Assembly: GCA_946480785.1 (NCBI GenBank)
Contig: CAMLLD010000054.1
Location: forward strand, 1 to 45,224
DNA: 45,224 bases
Direction of reading: 5' to 3'
Source: an uncultured Blastocatellia bacterium
Lineage (GTDB): Bacteria; Acidobacteriota; Blastocatellia; Pyrinomonadales; Pyrinomonadaceae
Part shown: piece by piece, positions 26,900 through 35,445 of the stretch
How positions within the stretch are numbered: the stretch's first letter is position 1
How the letters are laid out: the number at the start of each line of letters is the position of its first letter
Made by a program: the position numbers and the translations under genes
The notes under the pieces: model-generated
The model's database searches: none
Told to the model about the DNA's origin: nothing
What the model saw: only the letters and a program-made list of their open reading frames with translations

Positions 26900-27433
26900 T
26901 CAGATTTGACCGCCGCGCCACTCGGGAAACTGCTGCAGGTAGTCGGCGTTGACGCCCTTCAACCAGACGCAATAGTCGTCGATTTTGGTGGGGGCCACGA
27001 CTCTGAGCGTGACGATGCCGTAGATACAAGTGGCGAGCAGCAGAACAATTCCGAGCACTGCGAACGTGCCGTCATCGATCATAACCGCCACGACGAAGGA
27101 GGCGACCATCGCCAGGCCCAAAGCCCACGTTATCGCGATATTCCGGCGGCGGGCTGATGAATGCTCTTCACAGAGGCCGACGTTCACCGTTGCCGTTTTG
27201 CGGACGACCATCGCCACTACGACGTAGATCAGAAGACTGGCGAGGGCGAGGAGATAAAGCGCCGGATGGTGCCAGGTCAGTTTGCGCTTCAGTTGCTCAT
27301 CAGCGGGCGCGTTGCACTTGATACAGCGATTCGGCAGCAGCGCTTCTTTGGTCATCACGAGCAGGGAGTTGTTACGCCAAACGGTATTCATGCCATGCGA
27401 CGGCGGCGGAAAATACGGTTGTTGTGGGGTCAT
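26900..27433 (-). CDS. Membrane protein with a two-Cys zinc-binding N-terminus
   Basis: Protein of 177 residues from ATG 27433. An AAGGA lies about seven bases upstream. A short cytoplasmic N-terminus holds CIKC near residue 34, followed by a later Cys-x3-His (CEEH), which together could bind zinc. Hydrophobic segments are at PALYLLALASLLIYVVVAMV, ITWALGLAMVASFVVAVMI and FAVLGIVLLLATCIYGIVTL. The C-terminus is soluble. The organisation resembles other small zinc-ribbon membrane proteins of unknown function common in this phylum. A longer reading to 27571 has no family support. Confidence 0.7.
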   Translation of the reverse strand: MTPQQPYFPPPSHGMNTVWRNNSLLVMTKEALLPNRCIKCNAPADEQLKRKLTWHHPALYLLALASLLIYVVVAMVVRKTATVNVGLCEEHSSARRRNIAITWALGLAMVASFVVAVMIDDGTFAVLGIVLLLATCIYGIVTLRVVAPTKIDDYCVWLKGVNADYLQQFPEWRGGQI

Positions 27434-27542
27434 GATTTGAATCCTTCTGGGAAATTGGCCGGGTGGAAGTTGCGTGGATTGCGAGGAAGGCGACGGGGTC
27501 AACTCGCCAAACCATCTTGCCGGAAAGACGGAAAGTGGGTCA

Positions 27543-27577
27543 AGAAAAAATTGAGGCGTGCCGGTGCGCACGCCTCA
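27543..27577 (-). terminator. Intrinsic terminator of fdxA
   Basis: TGAGGCGTG and CACGCCTCA (27552-27560, 27569-27577) form a 9-bp GC-rich stem with an 8-nt loop. On the minus strand it is followed directly by a run of T (27545-27550). It lies 26 nt after the fdxA stop and is the clearest Rho-independent terminator in the window. Confidence 0.85.
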
Positions 27578-27602
27578 TCGAAATTGCTTGGGCAGGGTGC
27601 TG

Positions 27603-27902
27603 TTATTCCTCCGGGCCGGTGCAGGTCGGACCGTGCAGCGCCGGGATTTTCTGACTGATGATTGGATAGTTTGGAGCTTCGTCGATATTGATCTGCGTCC
27701 AGTGAGCGTAGTTCTCGGGAACGTTCGTGTCGGCGAAGATTGCTTCGACCGGACACTCCGGCACGCACGCATCGCAATCGATGCAAGTATCGGCGTTGAT
27801 GTAAAGACGGTCTGGTAACTCGTGAAAAGCTTCAACAGGGCAAACGGCTGCGCAGTCGGTGTACTTGCAATCGACGCACAATTCAACAACCACGTAGGTC
27901 AT
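27603..27902 (-). CDS. fdxA: Seven-iron ferredoxin (FdxA type)
   Basis: Small electron carrier of 99 residues. Cysteines are C9, C12, C17, C21 (CVDCKYTDCAAVCPVEAF) and C40, C43, C46, C50 (CIDCDACVPECPVEAIF). The pattern and length match Azotobacter ferredoxin I, which carries one [3Fe-4S] and one [4Fe-4S] cluster, with a C-terminal extension of about 45 residues. It stands alone between a terminator and a MITE-like element. AAAGGAG is present 12 nt before the ATG. It could serve the Rieske oxygenase or other redox enzymes, but nothing in the layout shows that. Confidence 0.93.
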   Translation of the reverse strand: MTYVVVELCVDCKYTDCAAVCPVEAFHELPDRLYINADTCIDCDACVPECPVEAIFADTNVPENYAHWTQINIDEAPNYPIISQKIPALHGPTCTGPEE

Positions 27903-27978
27903 TAGGGAACTGAGCTCCTTTCGGTGATGACAAATACTTATTCACTCGCGCAGATAATGTCAACTGGAAAATATCGTC

Positions 27979-28099
27979 AGTACTGGGTCAGTTGGGTTGA
28001 GCGCCTCCTTGGAGTGCGGTGCCTTAGCACCGCTTTGGCCAAAGCGCCGACAAGTCGGCGCACTCCACAGAGGTGCTCCACCCAAACTGACCCAGTGCC
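27979..28099. mobile_element. MITE-like palindromic element with 8-bp target duplication
   Basis: The 121-bp element is flanked by ATATCGTC at 27971-27978 and 28100-28107, as expected for a target-site duplication. Its terminal inverted repeats (ACTGGGTCAGTTGGGTT at 27982 and the near-complement at 28070-28096) span about 27 nt. Inside, two 28-nt units abut in opposite orientation (28011-28038 and 28039-28066). Each begins GGAGTGCG, ends GCTTTGG and has its own small stem. The whole can fold into one branched hairpin. No coding capacity. It lies between fdxA and the GIN-domain lipoprotein gene. Confidence 0.8.
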
Positions 28100-28130
28100 A
28101 TATCGTCGCGTTAGTTGGCCAGCGCTTCGA

Positions 28131-28796
28131 CTACGCTCCTTGATCGGCGCGCTTCTCAACCTTGCCGGGTCCATGAACCGTTTTGTTCACCACCGGATCG
28201 CCTTTGTAAGTAACGTGCGAAGGTCCGGAAACAGTCACGTCGAGTTGATCGGCAACACCGAGATCGACTGTCGAAGCGCCCTTGCTATCGACGACTGCAT
28301 GAGCGGCGCGCAGATTGTGCGTGTCTACCTTGGCTGCGCCGTTTGTGTCGACGCCGATCATCTTCGTGGTGCCCGAAGCGGTGAGTGTCGGCGCGCCGTT
28401 CAAGGAGACCTGGAGCTTGTCGTTATTTACTCCTGAGATCTGAAACTTCCCGGCGCCGTTAGCTGAGAACGCCTCGAGGTTGGGCACCGTGATCTTGATC
28501 TTCGGCGGGTCTTCGGCCGAATAGTTTTTCGTCGGTCTGAGGTGCAGCGTGTTGCCGCTGACCTGAGTCTCGATTAGCGGAATCAGATTGTCGTCGGCCT
28601 CGATCTCGAGTCCGAGAGTTTTCTGGCAGACGACTTCGATATCAAAAGCGCCGTCGGTCGAGATTGAAGTGAACGGACCGATGTCGCGCTTTTGCGTGAC
28701 ACGCTTGCCGGAGCCTTTAACGTCCGCGCCGAAACCGTGATGACAACCCGCCACGAACAGCGGCAGCAGCACAACTAAAATCAGCAGCTTCTTCAT
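28131..28796 (-). CDS. Lipoprotein with putative GIN (DUF2807) domain
   Basis: Predicted lipoprotein of 221 residues. The signal sequence ends in a lipobox (LPLFVAGC, Cys18). The mature part is a right-handed beta-helix-like GIN domain: GSGKRVTQKRDIGPFTSIST, DLGVADQLDVTVSGPSHVTY, and repeated short strands with Gly-Ala turns (GAPTLTASG, GAAKVDTHN, GASTVDLG). Members are widespread, envelope-located and mostly uncharacterised. It follows a zinc-ribbon membrane gene by 20 nt on the same strand. Confidence 0.85.
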   Translation of the reverse strand: MKKLLILVVLLPLFVAGCHHGFGADVKGSGKRVTQKRDIGPFTSISTDGAFDIEVVCQKTLGLEIEADDNLIPLIETQVSGNTLHLRPTKNYSAEDPPKIKITVPNLEAFSANGAGKFQISGVNNDKLQVSLNGAPTLTASGTTKMIGVDTNGAAKVDTHNLRAAHAVVDSKGASTVDLGVADQLDVTVSGPSHVTYKGDPVVNKTVHGPGKVEKRADQGA

Positions 28797-28816
28797 CGTC
28801 GTTTCTCCTTTGCATT

Positions 28817-29251
28817 TTAGTGTTCGCGTCGTGCGTGCTCGAGTGTACGAGTGGTGTGATCGGTAACGCTGGACACAGGTTCGCCGAGATTCGACGCCGG
28901 CGGCAGATGCAACTCGTGCTGAACCGGCGACGGCAAAGCAGGACGCGCGCTCTGTTTTCCGGCGCCGAGCTTCGTTAGAGTTCTAAACAACATAATCTCG
29001 GTGCCACCAACCAGCACAAAACCCCAGAACAGGAAGAAGGCGATAAAGTCCTGGCTGAACCCTGCCTTTAACAACGACATCGCCCCGCCGAACATGATGC
29101 CCAAACCAAACACTGCTATGAACGCGATGGCTGAAAGACATGCGGCGAGTACGCCGGTGTTCGTCTTGACGCGTTCTTTCAGGTTGAACCCACAGCGGTT
29201 GCAGTAGCTCAATTCCGGCGACACCGGCGTACCGCAGTTGGCGCAATACAT
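28817..29251 (-). CDS. Zinc-ribbon membrane protein
   Basis: Protein of 144 residues. The N-terminal zinc ribbon is CANCGTPVSPELSYCNRCGF (C3, C6, C17, C20). Two hydrophobic segments (AACLSAIAFIAVFGLGIMFG and FIAFFLFWGFVLVGGTEIML) and a hydrophilic C-terminal tail follow. No enzyme motif. Such proteins are typical small double-zinc-ribbon membrane proteins of unknown role. It sits in a same-strand run with the DUF445 and GIN-domain genes. Confidence 0.78.
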   Translation of the reverse strand: MYCANCGTPVSPELSYCNRCGFNLKERVKTNTGVLAACLSAIAFIAVFGLGIMFGGAMSLLKAGFSQDFIAFFLFWGFVLVGGTEIMLFRTLTKLGAGKQSARPALPSPVQHELHLPPASNLGEPVSSVTDHTTRTLEHARREH

Positions 29252-29279
29252 AGCGAGTTCCTTTCGCGCGTACCTTAAA

Positions 29280-30878
29280 TCATCGAGGGTGATAAGTGAA
29301 CCAGAAGTAGATGGCCTGACCTACACCGATAAAGAAACCGATTATTGCGCCAAAAAGTTCAATTGTTTTTAGGTGGTGCTGAGCCACCGAGAGCACGAGC
29401 TCTTCGAGTTTCTCGATAGGATAGTCGGAAACCTTTTTACGCACGAGGCCGGCGACGTCGAATTCCGCGATCGCGACCGGCAAACGTTCGCGCGCGGCGA
29501 GCGTGATGCGTTCGACGAGCGCGGCGCTCGCGCGTTGCAGCGCGTTTTGCGAAACGTGATCGCCGAGCCGGCCGATCGGCGCGATCAGAAGACGTTCAAC
29601 CTGCGCCGTGAGAATTGCGTTGATGGTGCGTGCGGTTTGGTCGTGTGCCAGCAAGCTCAATAAGCCACGCGTTAAGAAATTTTTCGCGCGATCGATCGAT
29701 CGGCCGTCGAGTTGGTGCAAAACCGAACCGATCGTTTGCGGAAACAAACGATCGACCGCGTCGGAAAACTGAGTCGTCACTGAGGTGAACAACACCTCGC
29801 TGCGCAGAATTTCAATGACCCGGTTCGCGATTTGTTCTTTCAGCTCGTGAAACTTGATCGAGTCGATCTGGCCGATGAGTTCGTCGAGCGGACGCGCCAT
29901 AACGTTGTCGATGGTCGCGTTGAGAAACGTTTCCGCTTCCTGTTCGAATGCTTCGCCGCGCAGATATTCTTCGACGCGTTTCGGCAGCGTTTTGTTGACG
30001 AGATCGTCGACTTCGCGATGGATGCGTTCGCGCGAGATGAAGATCTTTTTGAAGAGCGAGAGTTGTTCGTAGTAGTCGTCAACTTCGTGCTTGATTAGCG
30101 CGCCGATCTGTTTGCGCGTGCTTTGGCTGGTAGCGATGTCGGCGAGGTGATGAACGATCGGCGGCACTTGCTGATCGATGCGTTCCTTGAGGAATGAGAT
30201 TGTTTCAGGGTTGAACGTTTCGGCGAGCGTGGCGCTGCTGTGGGCCAAGTCGTCGAGACGACCGGAAACGAAATCGCGCACTGTCTGTTCGAAGCCTTCA
30301 GTGCCGATGAGGCGTTGCAACCGCTGCTCGACAAAGTCACGCGCCTGATCGATCGAGTGTGGACTCACTACGTCGCCGACTCGTCGTTGGGCCAGCTCGT
30401 CGACCTGCTTGTCGACGAACCGCTCGATCGCTTCGGCAGTCTCTTCGCTCTTGAGCATGTCGGTGATGTACTCGGCGAGTCGATATTGCAGCGCGGAGAT
30501 CGTGTCGAGCACCGGCGCGCGCGCCTGCGACGGCAAAGCGTCGATGAACGACGGATAAACGCGTCCGAGCAAGTCCTGCGTGTACGAGCCGACGAAGTCT
30601 GCGATCCTGTCCTGAAAGAAACTCGTTTCAAACAGCGCGTCGAAAACTGTTTGCTGCGACACGAGCTCGTTACCGACGGCGTTACCGATCGATTGCGCCA
30701 GCTTTTCGCGATGCCGCGGGATCATGCCCTGCGGCCAGATCGTGACGCCAAACAACTTCACCGAGTGGTACGGATGAAACAGCATCCAGATCGCCAGCCA
30801 CGCTGCGCCGAAGCCGTGGATGGTGGCAACGACGATGATGCCGACCGCGACCAGGATTTTGAACGTTAACGGATCGAT
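29280..30878 (-). CDS. DUF445-family membrane-anchored protein (start uncertain)
   Basis: Long helical protein, about 530 residues, with an N-terminal hydrophobic segment (ILVAVGIIVVATIHGFGAAW), the early motif LFGVTIWPQGMIPRHREKLA typical of DUF445, a large charged helical middle and a C-terminal hydrophobic segment (LFGAIIGFFIGVGQAIYFWF). DUF445 proteins (YheB/YjiN-like) are of unknown function, often linked to the envelope. No ATG, GTG or TTG exists near the conserved N-terminus. The only standard codon is TTG 31034, inside the upstream gene. ATC 30878 just after GAGGGGA, or CTG 30854, are the plausible alternatives. The function call is secure only at family level. Confidence 0.7.
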   Translation of the reverse strand: MDPLTFKILVAVGIIVVATIHGFGAAWLAIWMLFHPYHSVKLFGVTIWPQGMIPRHREKLAQSIGNAVGNELVSQQTVFDALFETSFFQDRIADFVGSYTQDLLGRVYPSFIDALPSQARAPVLDTISALQYRLAEYITDMLKSEETAEAIERFVDKQVDELAQRRVGDVVSPHSIDQARDFVEQRLQRLIGTEGFEQTVRDFVSGRLDDLAHSSATLAETFNPETISFLKERIDQQVPPIVHHLADIATSQSTRKQIGALIKHEVDDYYEQLSLFKKIFISRERIHREVDDLVNKTLPKRVEEYLRGEAFEQEAETFLNATIDNVMARPLDELIGQIDSIKFHELKEQIANRVIEILRSEVLFTSVTTQFSDAVDRLFPQTIGSVLHQLDGRSIDRAKNFLTRGLLSLLAHDQTARTINAILTAQVERLLIAPIGRLGDHVSQNALQRASAALVERITLAARERLPVAIAEFDVAGLVRKKVSDYPIEKLEELVLSVAQHHLKTIELFGAIIGFFIGVGQAIYFWFTYHPR

Positions 30879-30895
30879 AGTCCCCTCGAAGCGCT

Positions 30896-32296
30896 TTATT
30901 CTGTGGTGGGGGTCTCGACGGGATAACCGGCATTGATCCAGGCGCCGGTGCCGCCTGAAACGTTCAACAGGTTGGTGAAGCCAAACTTCTCCAACAAACT
31001 CGCCGCCGCGCTCGAGCGATAACCACCCGCGCAAATGACCGCCGTCGGTTTGCTTTTCTCAAACGGCAACTGAGCCGCAACGCGGCCGAGTGTTGCGAGC
31101 GGCGCATTGAGTGCGCGCGGCACGTGACCGTTGCCGTATTCGGCTGGACGACGTACGTCGACGACTTGCAGATCCGCGGTCGTCGCGAGTTTTTCTTTTA
31201 ATTCGTTGACGCTCACTTGGGGAATCGAATCGACGGGCAGGCCGGCGCGGCGCCAGTTTTCCACGCCGCCTTCGAGATAGCCTTTCACGTTTTCAATCCC
31301 GACGCGCGCGAGACGCACGACCGACTCATCGATCTGCGCGGCCGTATCGGCGATGAGTACGATCGCGGCGTTCAAGGGAATAAGACTGCCGGCCCAAATC
31401 GCAAACTGTCCGCCGAGTCCGATGTTCACCGAACCGGGTACGTGACTCGCGCCGAAGTCGTCGGCAGAACGCACGTCGAGCAACACGTGGCCTTGTTCGC
31501 GCAACTCGGAAACTTCCTGCGGCGACAACGCCGCCGGCGGCGACAACTCAGACAACTCACGCGCGCCCGAACGATTGATCTCCGCGTCGCGTGGGAAGTA
31601 CGCGGGGGCTTCGGGCAAATCCGCAGTCATCATCGAAACAAACTGTTCCTTCGTCATCGGCTGCAACGCGTAATTAAACTTGCGCTGCTCGCCGATCGTG
31701 GACGACGTTTCCTTCGACATGTTCTTGCCGCACATCGAGCCCGCGCCGTGCGCCGGATAAACCTCGACCGCGTCCGGCAGCTTCATGATCTTGCCGTGCA
31801 GGCTCTCGTACATCATCTCGGCCATCATCTGCGGCGTGTAACCTTTGCCGCCGGCGAGATCGGGCCGGCCCACGTCACCGATGAACAGCGTGTCGCCCGT
31901 AAGAATTTTCTGCGGTTCGGTGGAGACTTCGGTATCGGTGACGAGTACGCAGATGCCTTCGGGTGTATGACCCGGAGTTTCCATGAAGCGCAGGATGACT
32001 TTGCCGAATTTGATCTCTTCGCCGTCGCGAACCGGACGATGTGCGAAAGCGGCGTTAGCTTTCTCACCGAACACGATCTGCGCGCCGGTGCGTGCGGCGA
32101 GTTCCTGATGACCGCTGACGAAGTCGGCGTGCAGGTGCGTTTCGATGACGTACTTGATCCGCAGCCCCTGTGCCGTAGCTGCGGCGATGTATTCGTCGAC
32201 GTCGCGTTGCGGATCCACGACCGCGGCTTCGCCGTCCGAGCCGATCAGATACGACGCGTGGGCCAGGCAGCCGAGATAGAACTGTTTGAAGTACAT
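30896..32296 (-). CDS. Metallo-beta-lactamase-fold hydrolase with two rhodanese domains (persulfide dioxygenase-like)
   Basis: Cytoplasmic protein of 466 residues. The N-terminal ETHE1/CstB-like MBL domain has H54-x-H56-x-D58 (IETHLHADFVSGH), METPGHTPEG and TGDTLFIGDVGRPDL. Two rhodanese domains follow. The first (about 255-350) lacks a Cys at the active-site position (IVLIADTAAQ), whereas the second (about 370-460) has Cys422 in AVICAGGYRSSAA. CstB-type proteins oxidise low-molecular-weight persulfides to sulfite or thiosulfate. It begins two bases after the stop of the molybdopterin oxidoreductase gene, so they form one operon. The product sulfite would be a substrate for that complex if it is SoeABC-like. 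Confidence 0.87.
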   Translation of the reverse strand: MYFKQFYLGCLAHASYLIGSDGEAAVVDPQRDVDEYIAAATAQGLRIKYVIETHLHADFVSGHQELAARTGAQIVFGEKANAAFAHRPVRDGEEIKFGKVILRFMETPGHTPEGICVLVTDTEVSTEPQKILTGDTLFIGDVGRPDLAGGKGYTPQMMAEMMYESLHGKIMKLPDAVEVYPAHGAGSMCGKNMSKETSSTIGEQRKFNYALQPMTKEQFVSMMTADLPEAPAYFPRDAEINRSGARELSELSPPAALSPQEVSELREQGHVLLDVRSADDFGASHVPGSVNIGLGGQFAIWAGSLIPLNAAIVLIADTAAQIDESVVRLARVGIENVKGYLEGGVENWRRAGLPVDSIPQVSVNELKEKLATTADLQVVDVRRPAEYGNGHVPRALNAPLATLGRVAAQLPFEKSKPTAVICAGGYRSSAAASLLEKFGFTNLLNVSGGTGAWINAGYPVETPTTE

Positions 32297-32298
32297 GA

Positions 32299-35145
32299 CT
32301 ACGGGAGATTATAGAACTCGCGCGCCGGTTTCAACGGTCGAAGCATCCAGTAGGGCCTTCTTGTTCTGTCAGGTGAAAACTGGTCCGCGGATCGCGTCAT
32401 CGCCAGCCACTTCCGGTAAACCTCGCGCGACTTCTCCGTGTCGACAAAGATGTCGCCCGGCCGGTCGCCTTCGTCAGCCGCGCGCACGCGCACGGCCTGA
32501 TGCCAGCAGTGCATGCCCGAGATCGGATCCGGATGAACCGGGAAGGTCATGTTCTGATGCACGCCCGCGTCTTTCCACCAGATGCGCAACGTGTCTGCGT
32601 CATTCGATTCGTAAGGCGCGACGCCTTTCTCGCGTTTCAAGCTCCACTTGCTTCCGTTCTGTTCGAGCTTGACCGTGGCCATCAACTGCCGCTGTCCCTC
32701 GTCGTCGTTCAACTTCCAGCGGCCCATGTGATGACTGCACGCCACGATGCCGGGCTTGATTCCTTCCGTGACCCACGCCGGCACGACGTAATAACCGATC
32801 TCTGTTTCGACGCGCACGAGATCGCCGGTGCGAACGCCCAGTTTGTTTGCGTGGCTTGGGTGAATCCAGAGCGGATTCGTGTGCGCGATCTCGTCAAGCC
32901 ATTTCGAATTCGCGCTGCGCGTGTGAATCTGCACGGGCAGGCGGAACGTGGAAATCAGAATCGTTTGATCGGGCGCGAGATTGTCCGGGTGAACGTGGCT
33001 CTTGAAATACGTGGGAATCGCCAGCTCTGGCCAACCCCAGTTGGCCAGAGTGGATGAATAGAACTCGAGCTTGCCGCTCGGCGTGGGAAAGCCGCGTTTG
33101 ATTTGTCCGTTGATGTTTACGCCGACGAGGCGGCGGCCGTCGTTGTCGCCGTCGGGCAGCGGCAGCGGAACGATGTTTGGACCAGCCGGTTTCGGGGCGC
33201 GCGTGAAGATGCGGCCGAAGTTGTCCTCGCTCAGATCGTCGAGCTCGTCCGCGCCGACGAGTTGGTCGTAGACCTTGCCGATCTTTTGTTTGACTTCAAA
33301 CGCGCCGTAGCGGCGCATGAATTCGAGCGGCGTCACGTTTTCTGCGGCGGCGCGTTCGGGTAGACCGGGAACGGAATGATCGAAGATCCACTCGTAGTAT
33401 TCGTCGACGCTGAGGCGCGTGCCGGGGTTCTTCTTTGACTCGGCGTACTGGCGAATGCCGAGTGAGCCATCGGGATCGATACGCCACGTCAACTCGAGCC
33501 AGAATTCGTTCTCTTCCCAGACTTCGCCGGGGTTCACGTCGCGCGTGTCGTTGATGGTTTCGCCGTTGCGCTGGCGCGCGGCCTTCATCACCGGTTGGCG
33601 AAAGCCGAGCCACTGCGAGTCGTGTGTTTCGTATGAGGCGAGATCGTGGCGTTCGGAGCCGACGCCCATCGGCAGCACGTAATCGGCGTAGTAAGCGGTC
33701 TCGTTCCACGTCGGCGTGAGTGCGACGTAACAGCCGACGAGATCGGGATCCGTGAGCATCTCGATCCACGAGAAGCCGTCGGGGTTGGTCCAGACGGGGT
33801 TGTAGACGCGCGTGAAGTAGACGTCGAGTTTGGCGCGACCCTCTTTGAGGAAGTGCGGCAGCAGAAACGACATCTCGTTCATCGAGAGCGGATACTCGCG
33901 CGGCCACGTGATCTCGTTCCACATCTTCGGGTGGGGTGGCGTGTAGATTGGTTTCGGAACGAATTTGTTCCACGCGTTGGGATAAACGCCGCCTTCAGTG
34001 GCGACAGCGCCGAGCAGTGCATTCAACATGAAGAGCGCGCGCGCAACGGACCAGCCGCCGCTCACGCCTGACGCGGCGCTGCGCCAGTTATGACTCGAGA
34101 ACCTCGTGCCTGCGGTTGCGACCAGCTCGGCGATCTCTTTTATTACCTTTGCTTCGACACTTGACTCCGCCGCCGCAAACTCAAACGTGTAGGCTTTGTA
34201 TATCCGCTTGAGCTCTTCGTTAAAAACCTCGAAGCTGGGCGTCGTGGCGCCCTGTGCTACGAGAAACTCTCTCCAGTTCCACCACTTCTCGACGAAGTCC
34301 TTGTTGTAAAGCTCGTTTTGGATCAGGTAGTTCGCGATGGCGAGCACGATCGCCGTTTCCGAACCGGGATACGGCGAGACCCAATAATCAGCGTGCGTTG
34401 CTGTGTGCGAAAGTCTCGTGTCAAACACGATCAGTTTCGCACCGTTAGCCTTCGCGTCGATCACGCGTTGCGCATGCGGGTTGAAATAATGGCCCGACTC
34501 GAGATGCGCGCTGATCAGCAAAATCACTTTCGCGTTTGCGTGATCGGGACTCGGCCGATCGAGGCCCATCCAGAGTTGATAGCCTTCGCGACTGCCGGAC
34601 GAGCAGATGTTTGTGTGTGAGTTGTGGCCGTCGATGCCCCACGCGGCGAGAATGCGTTCGGTGAAACCGTCTTCGCCGGGACGTCCGACGTGATACATGA
34701 TCTCTTCGCGACGGTTTTGGACGATCGCGTTGCGGATGCGTTTGGCTAGTGTGTCGAGTGCTTCATCCCAAGTGGTGCGTTCCCATTTTCCTTCGCCGCG
34801 TTTGCCGGCGCGTTTGAGTGGATAGAGGATGCGATCCGGATCGGTTACCTGGTTGAGCGTAGCTGGTCCCTTCGCGCAATTCCTTCCCCTTGAACCCGGA
34901 TGCTCGGGGTTCCCTTCAAACTTCTGCACCTCGCCGGTGACCTTATCGATATAAGCGAGCAGCCCGCACGCCGACTCGCAGTTGAAGCACGTGGTCGGCA
35001 CGAGGGAATAATGCCTCTCGACCCTCCTGGGCCAACTTCTCGAATCCAACTCCGTCCAATCCCCCCACCTCTCTCGCGGCGGAAACGCGGCGAGCCCCCC
35101 GCGACTCGGCCCCGGGTAGAAGGTTTCGTTGTTTGTTTTTTCCAC
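32299..35145 (-). CDS. Molybdopterin oxidoreductase catalytic subunit (SoeA/PsrA-like)
   Basis: Catalytic subunit of 948 residues in the DMSO-reductase superfamily. The N-terminal [4Fe-4S] site is C53-x2-C56-x3-C60 with C90 (TCFNCESACG, RNCAKGP). C181 in TNICSSGSREG is the likely molybdenum ligand, and the C-terminal cofactor domain is complete (TNPLWIHPSHANKLGVRTGD). There is no Tat signal, so it is cytoplasmic, like the sulfite dehydrogenase SoeA and unlike periplasmic PsrA. The gene begins with GTG 35145, three bases after a toxin gene. Its FeS-NrfD partner lies beyond the toxin-antitoxin pair. The flanking persulfide dioxygenase-like gene makes sulfite:quinone oxidoreductase a good hypothesis; polysulfide, thiosulfate or other oxyanion chemistry remains possible. 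Confidence 0.85.
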   Translation of the reverse strand: MEKTNNETFYPGPSRGGLAAFPPRERWGDWTELDSRSWPRRVERHYSLVPTTCFNCESACGLLAYIDKVTGEVQKFEGNPEHPGSRGRNCAKGPATLNQVTDPDRILYPLKRAGKRGEGKWERTTWDEALDTLAKRIRNAIVQNRREEIMYHVGRPGEDGFTERILAAWGIDGHNSHTNICSSGSREGYQLWMGLDRPSPDHANAKVILLISAHLESGHYFNPHAQRVIDAKANGAKLIVFDTRLSHTATHADYWVSPYPGSETAIVLAIANYLIQNELYNKDFVEKWWNWREFLVAQGATTPSFEVFNEELKRIYKAYTFEFAAAESSVEAKVIKEIAELVATAGTRFSSHNWRSAASGVSGGWSVARALFMLNALLGAVATEGGVYPNAWNKFVPKPIYTPPHPKMWNEITWPREYPLSMNEMSFLLPHFLKEGRAKLDVYFTRVYNPVWTNPDGFSWIEMLTDPDLVGCYVALTPTWNETAYYADYVLPMGVGSERHDLASYETHDSQWLGFRQPVMKAARQRNGETINDTRDVNPGEVWEENEFWLELTWRIDPDGSLGIRQYAESKKNPGTRLSVDEYYEWIFDHSVPGLPERAAAENVTPLEFMRRYGAFEVKQKIGKVYDQLVGADELDDLSEDNFGRIFTRAPKPAGPNIVPLPLPDGDNDGRRLVGVNINGQIKRGFPTPSGKLEFYSSTLANWGWPELAIPTYFKSHVHPDNLAPDQTILISTFRLPVQIHTRSANSKWLDEIAHTNPLWIHPSHANKLGVRTGDLVRVETEIGYYVVPAWVTEGIKPGIVACSHHMGRWKLNDDEGQRQLMATVKLEQNGSKWSLKREKGVAPYESNDADTLRIWWKDAGVHQNMTFPVHPDPISGMHCWHQAVRVRAADEGDRPGDIFVDTEKSREVYRKWLAMTRSADQFSPDRTRRPYWMLRPLKPAREFYNLP

Positions 35146-35148
35146 GAC

Positions 35149-35445
35149 CTATTCTCTCAAACGATCTGCCCAGTAAGCGGGCTTACGAGATAAATGCATC
35201 ACCGCCAGGATCTCAATCTGCTCGTTCCAGATACGGTAGAGGAGCGCGTATGGAAATCTCTGTGTCCGGCAACGTCGAACTGAGCGCGTGACCCGAGGCC
35301 AAGCTTCTGGGAATCGTAAGACAAGAGAAATCGCCCGCTCGACTTCTTGCGCAAAATCCTTTCCTAAAGCCGGGTCAATACCATCAAAGTGAAGAGTTGC
35401 ATCCCTGAGTTCCAGGCGAGCGTGAGGATTGAAATAGTAGTTCAT
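35149..35445 (-). CDS. RelE/ParE-family toxin
   Basis: Small basic protein of 98 residues with the RelE/ParE fold signature: a helical N-terminus (LELRDATLHFDGIDPALGKD) and FAQEVERAISLVLRFPEAWP. The beta-strand end is RRCRTQRFPYALLYRIWNEQ followed by IEILAVMHLSRKP. It starts at ATG 35445 overlapping the antitoxin stop as TAATG, the classic coupled arrangement. Family members inhibit gyrase or cleave mRNA; the target is not predictable here. Confidence 0.85.
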   Translation of the reverse strand: MNYYFNPHARLELRDATLHFDGIDPALGKDFAQEVERAISLVLRFPEAWPRVTRSVRRCRTQRFPYALLYRIWNEQIEILAVMHLSRKPAYWADRLRE

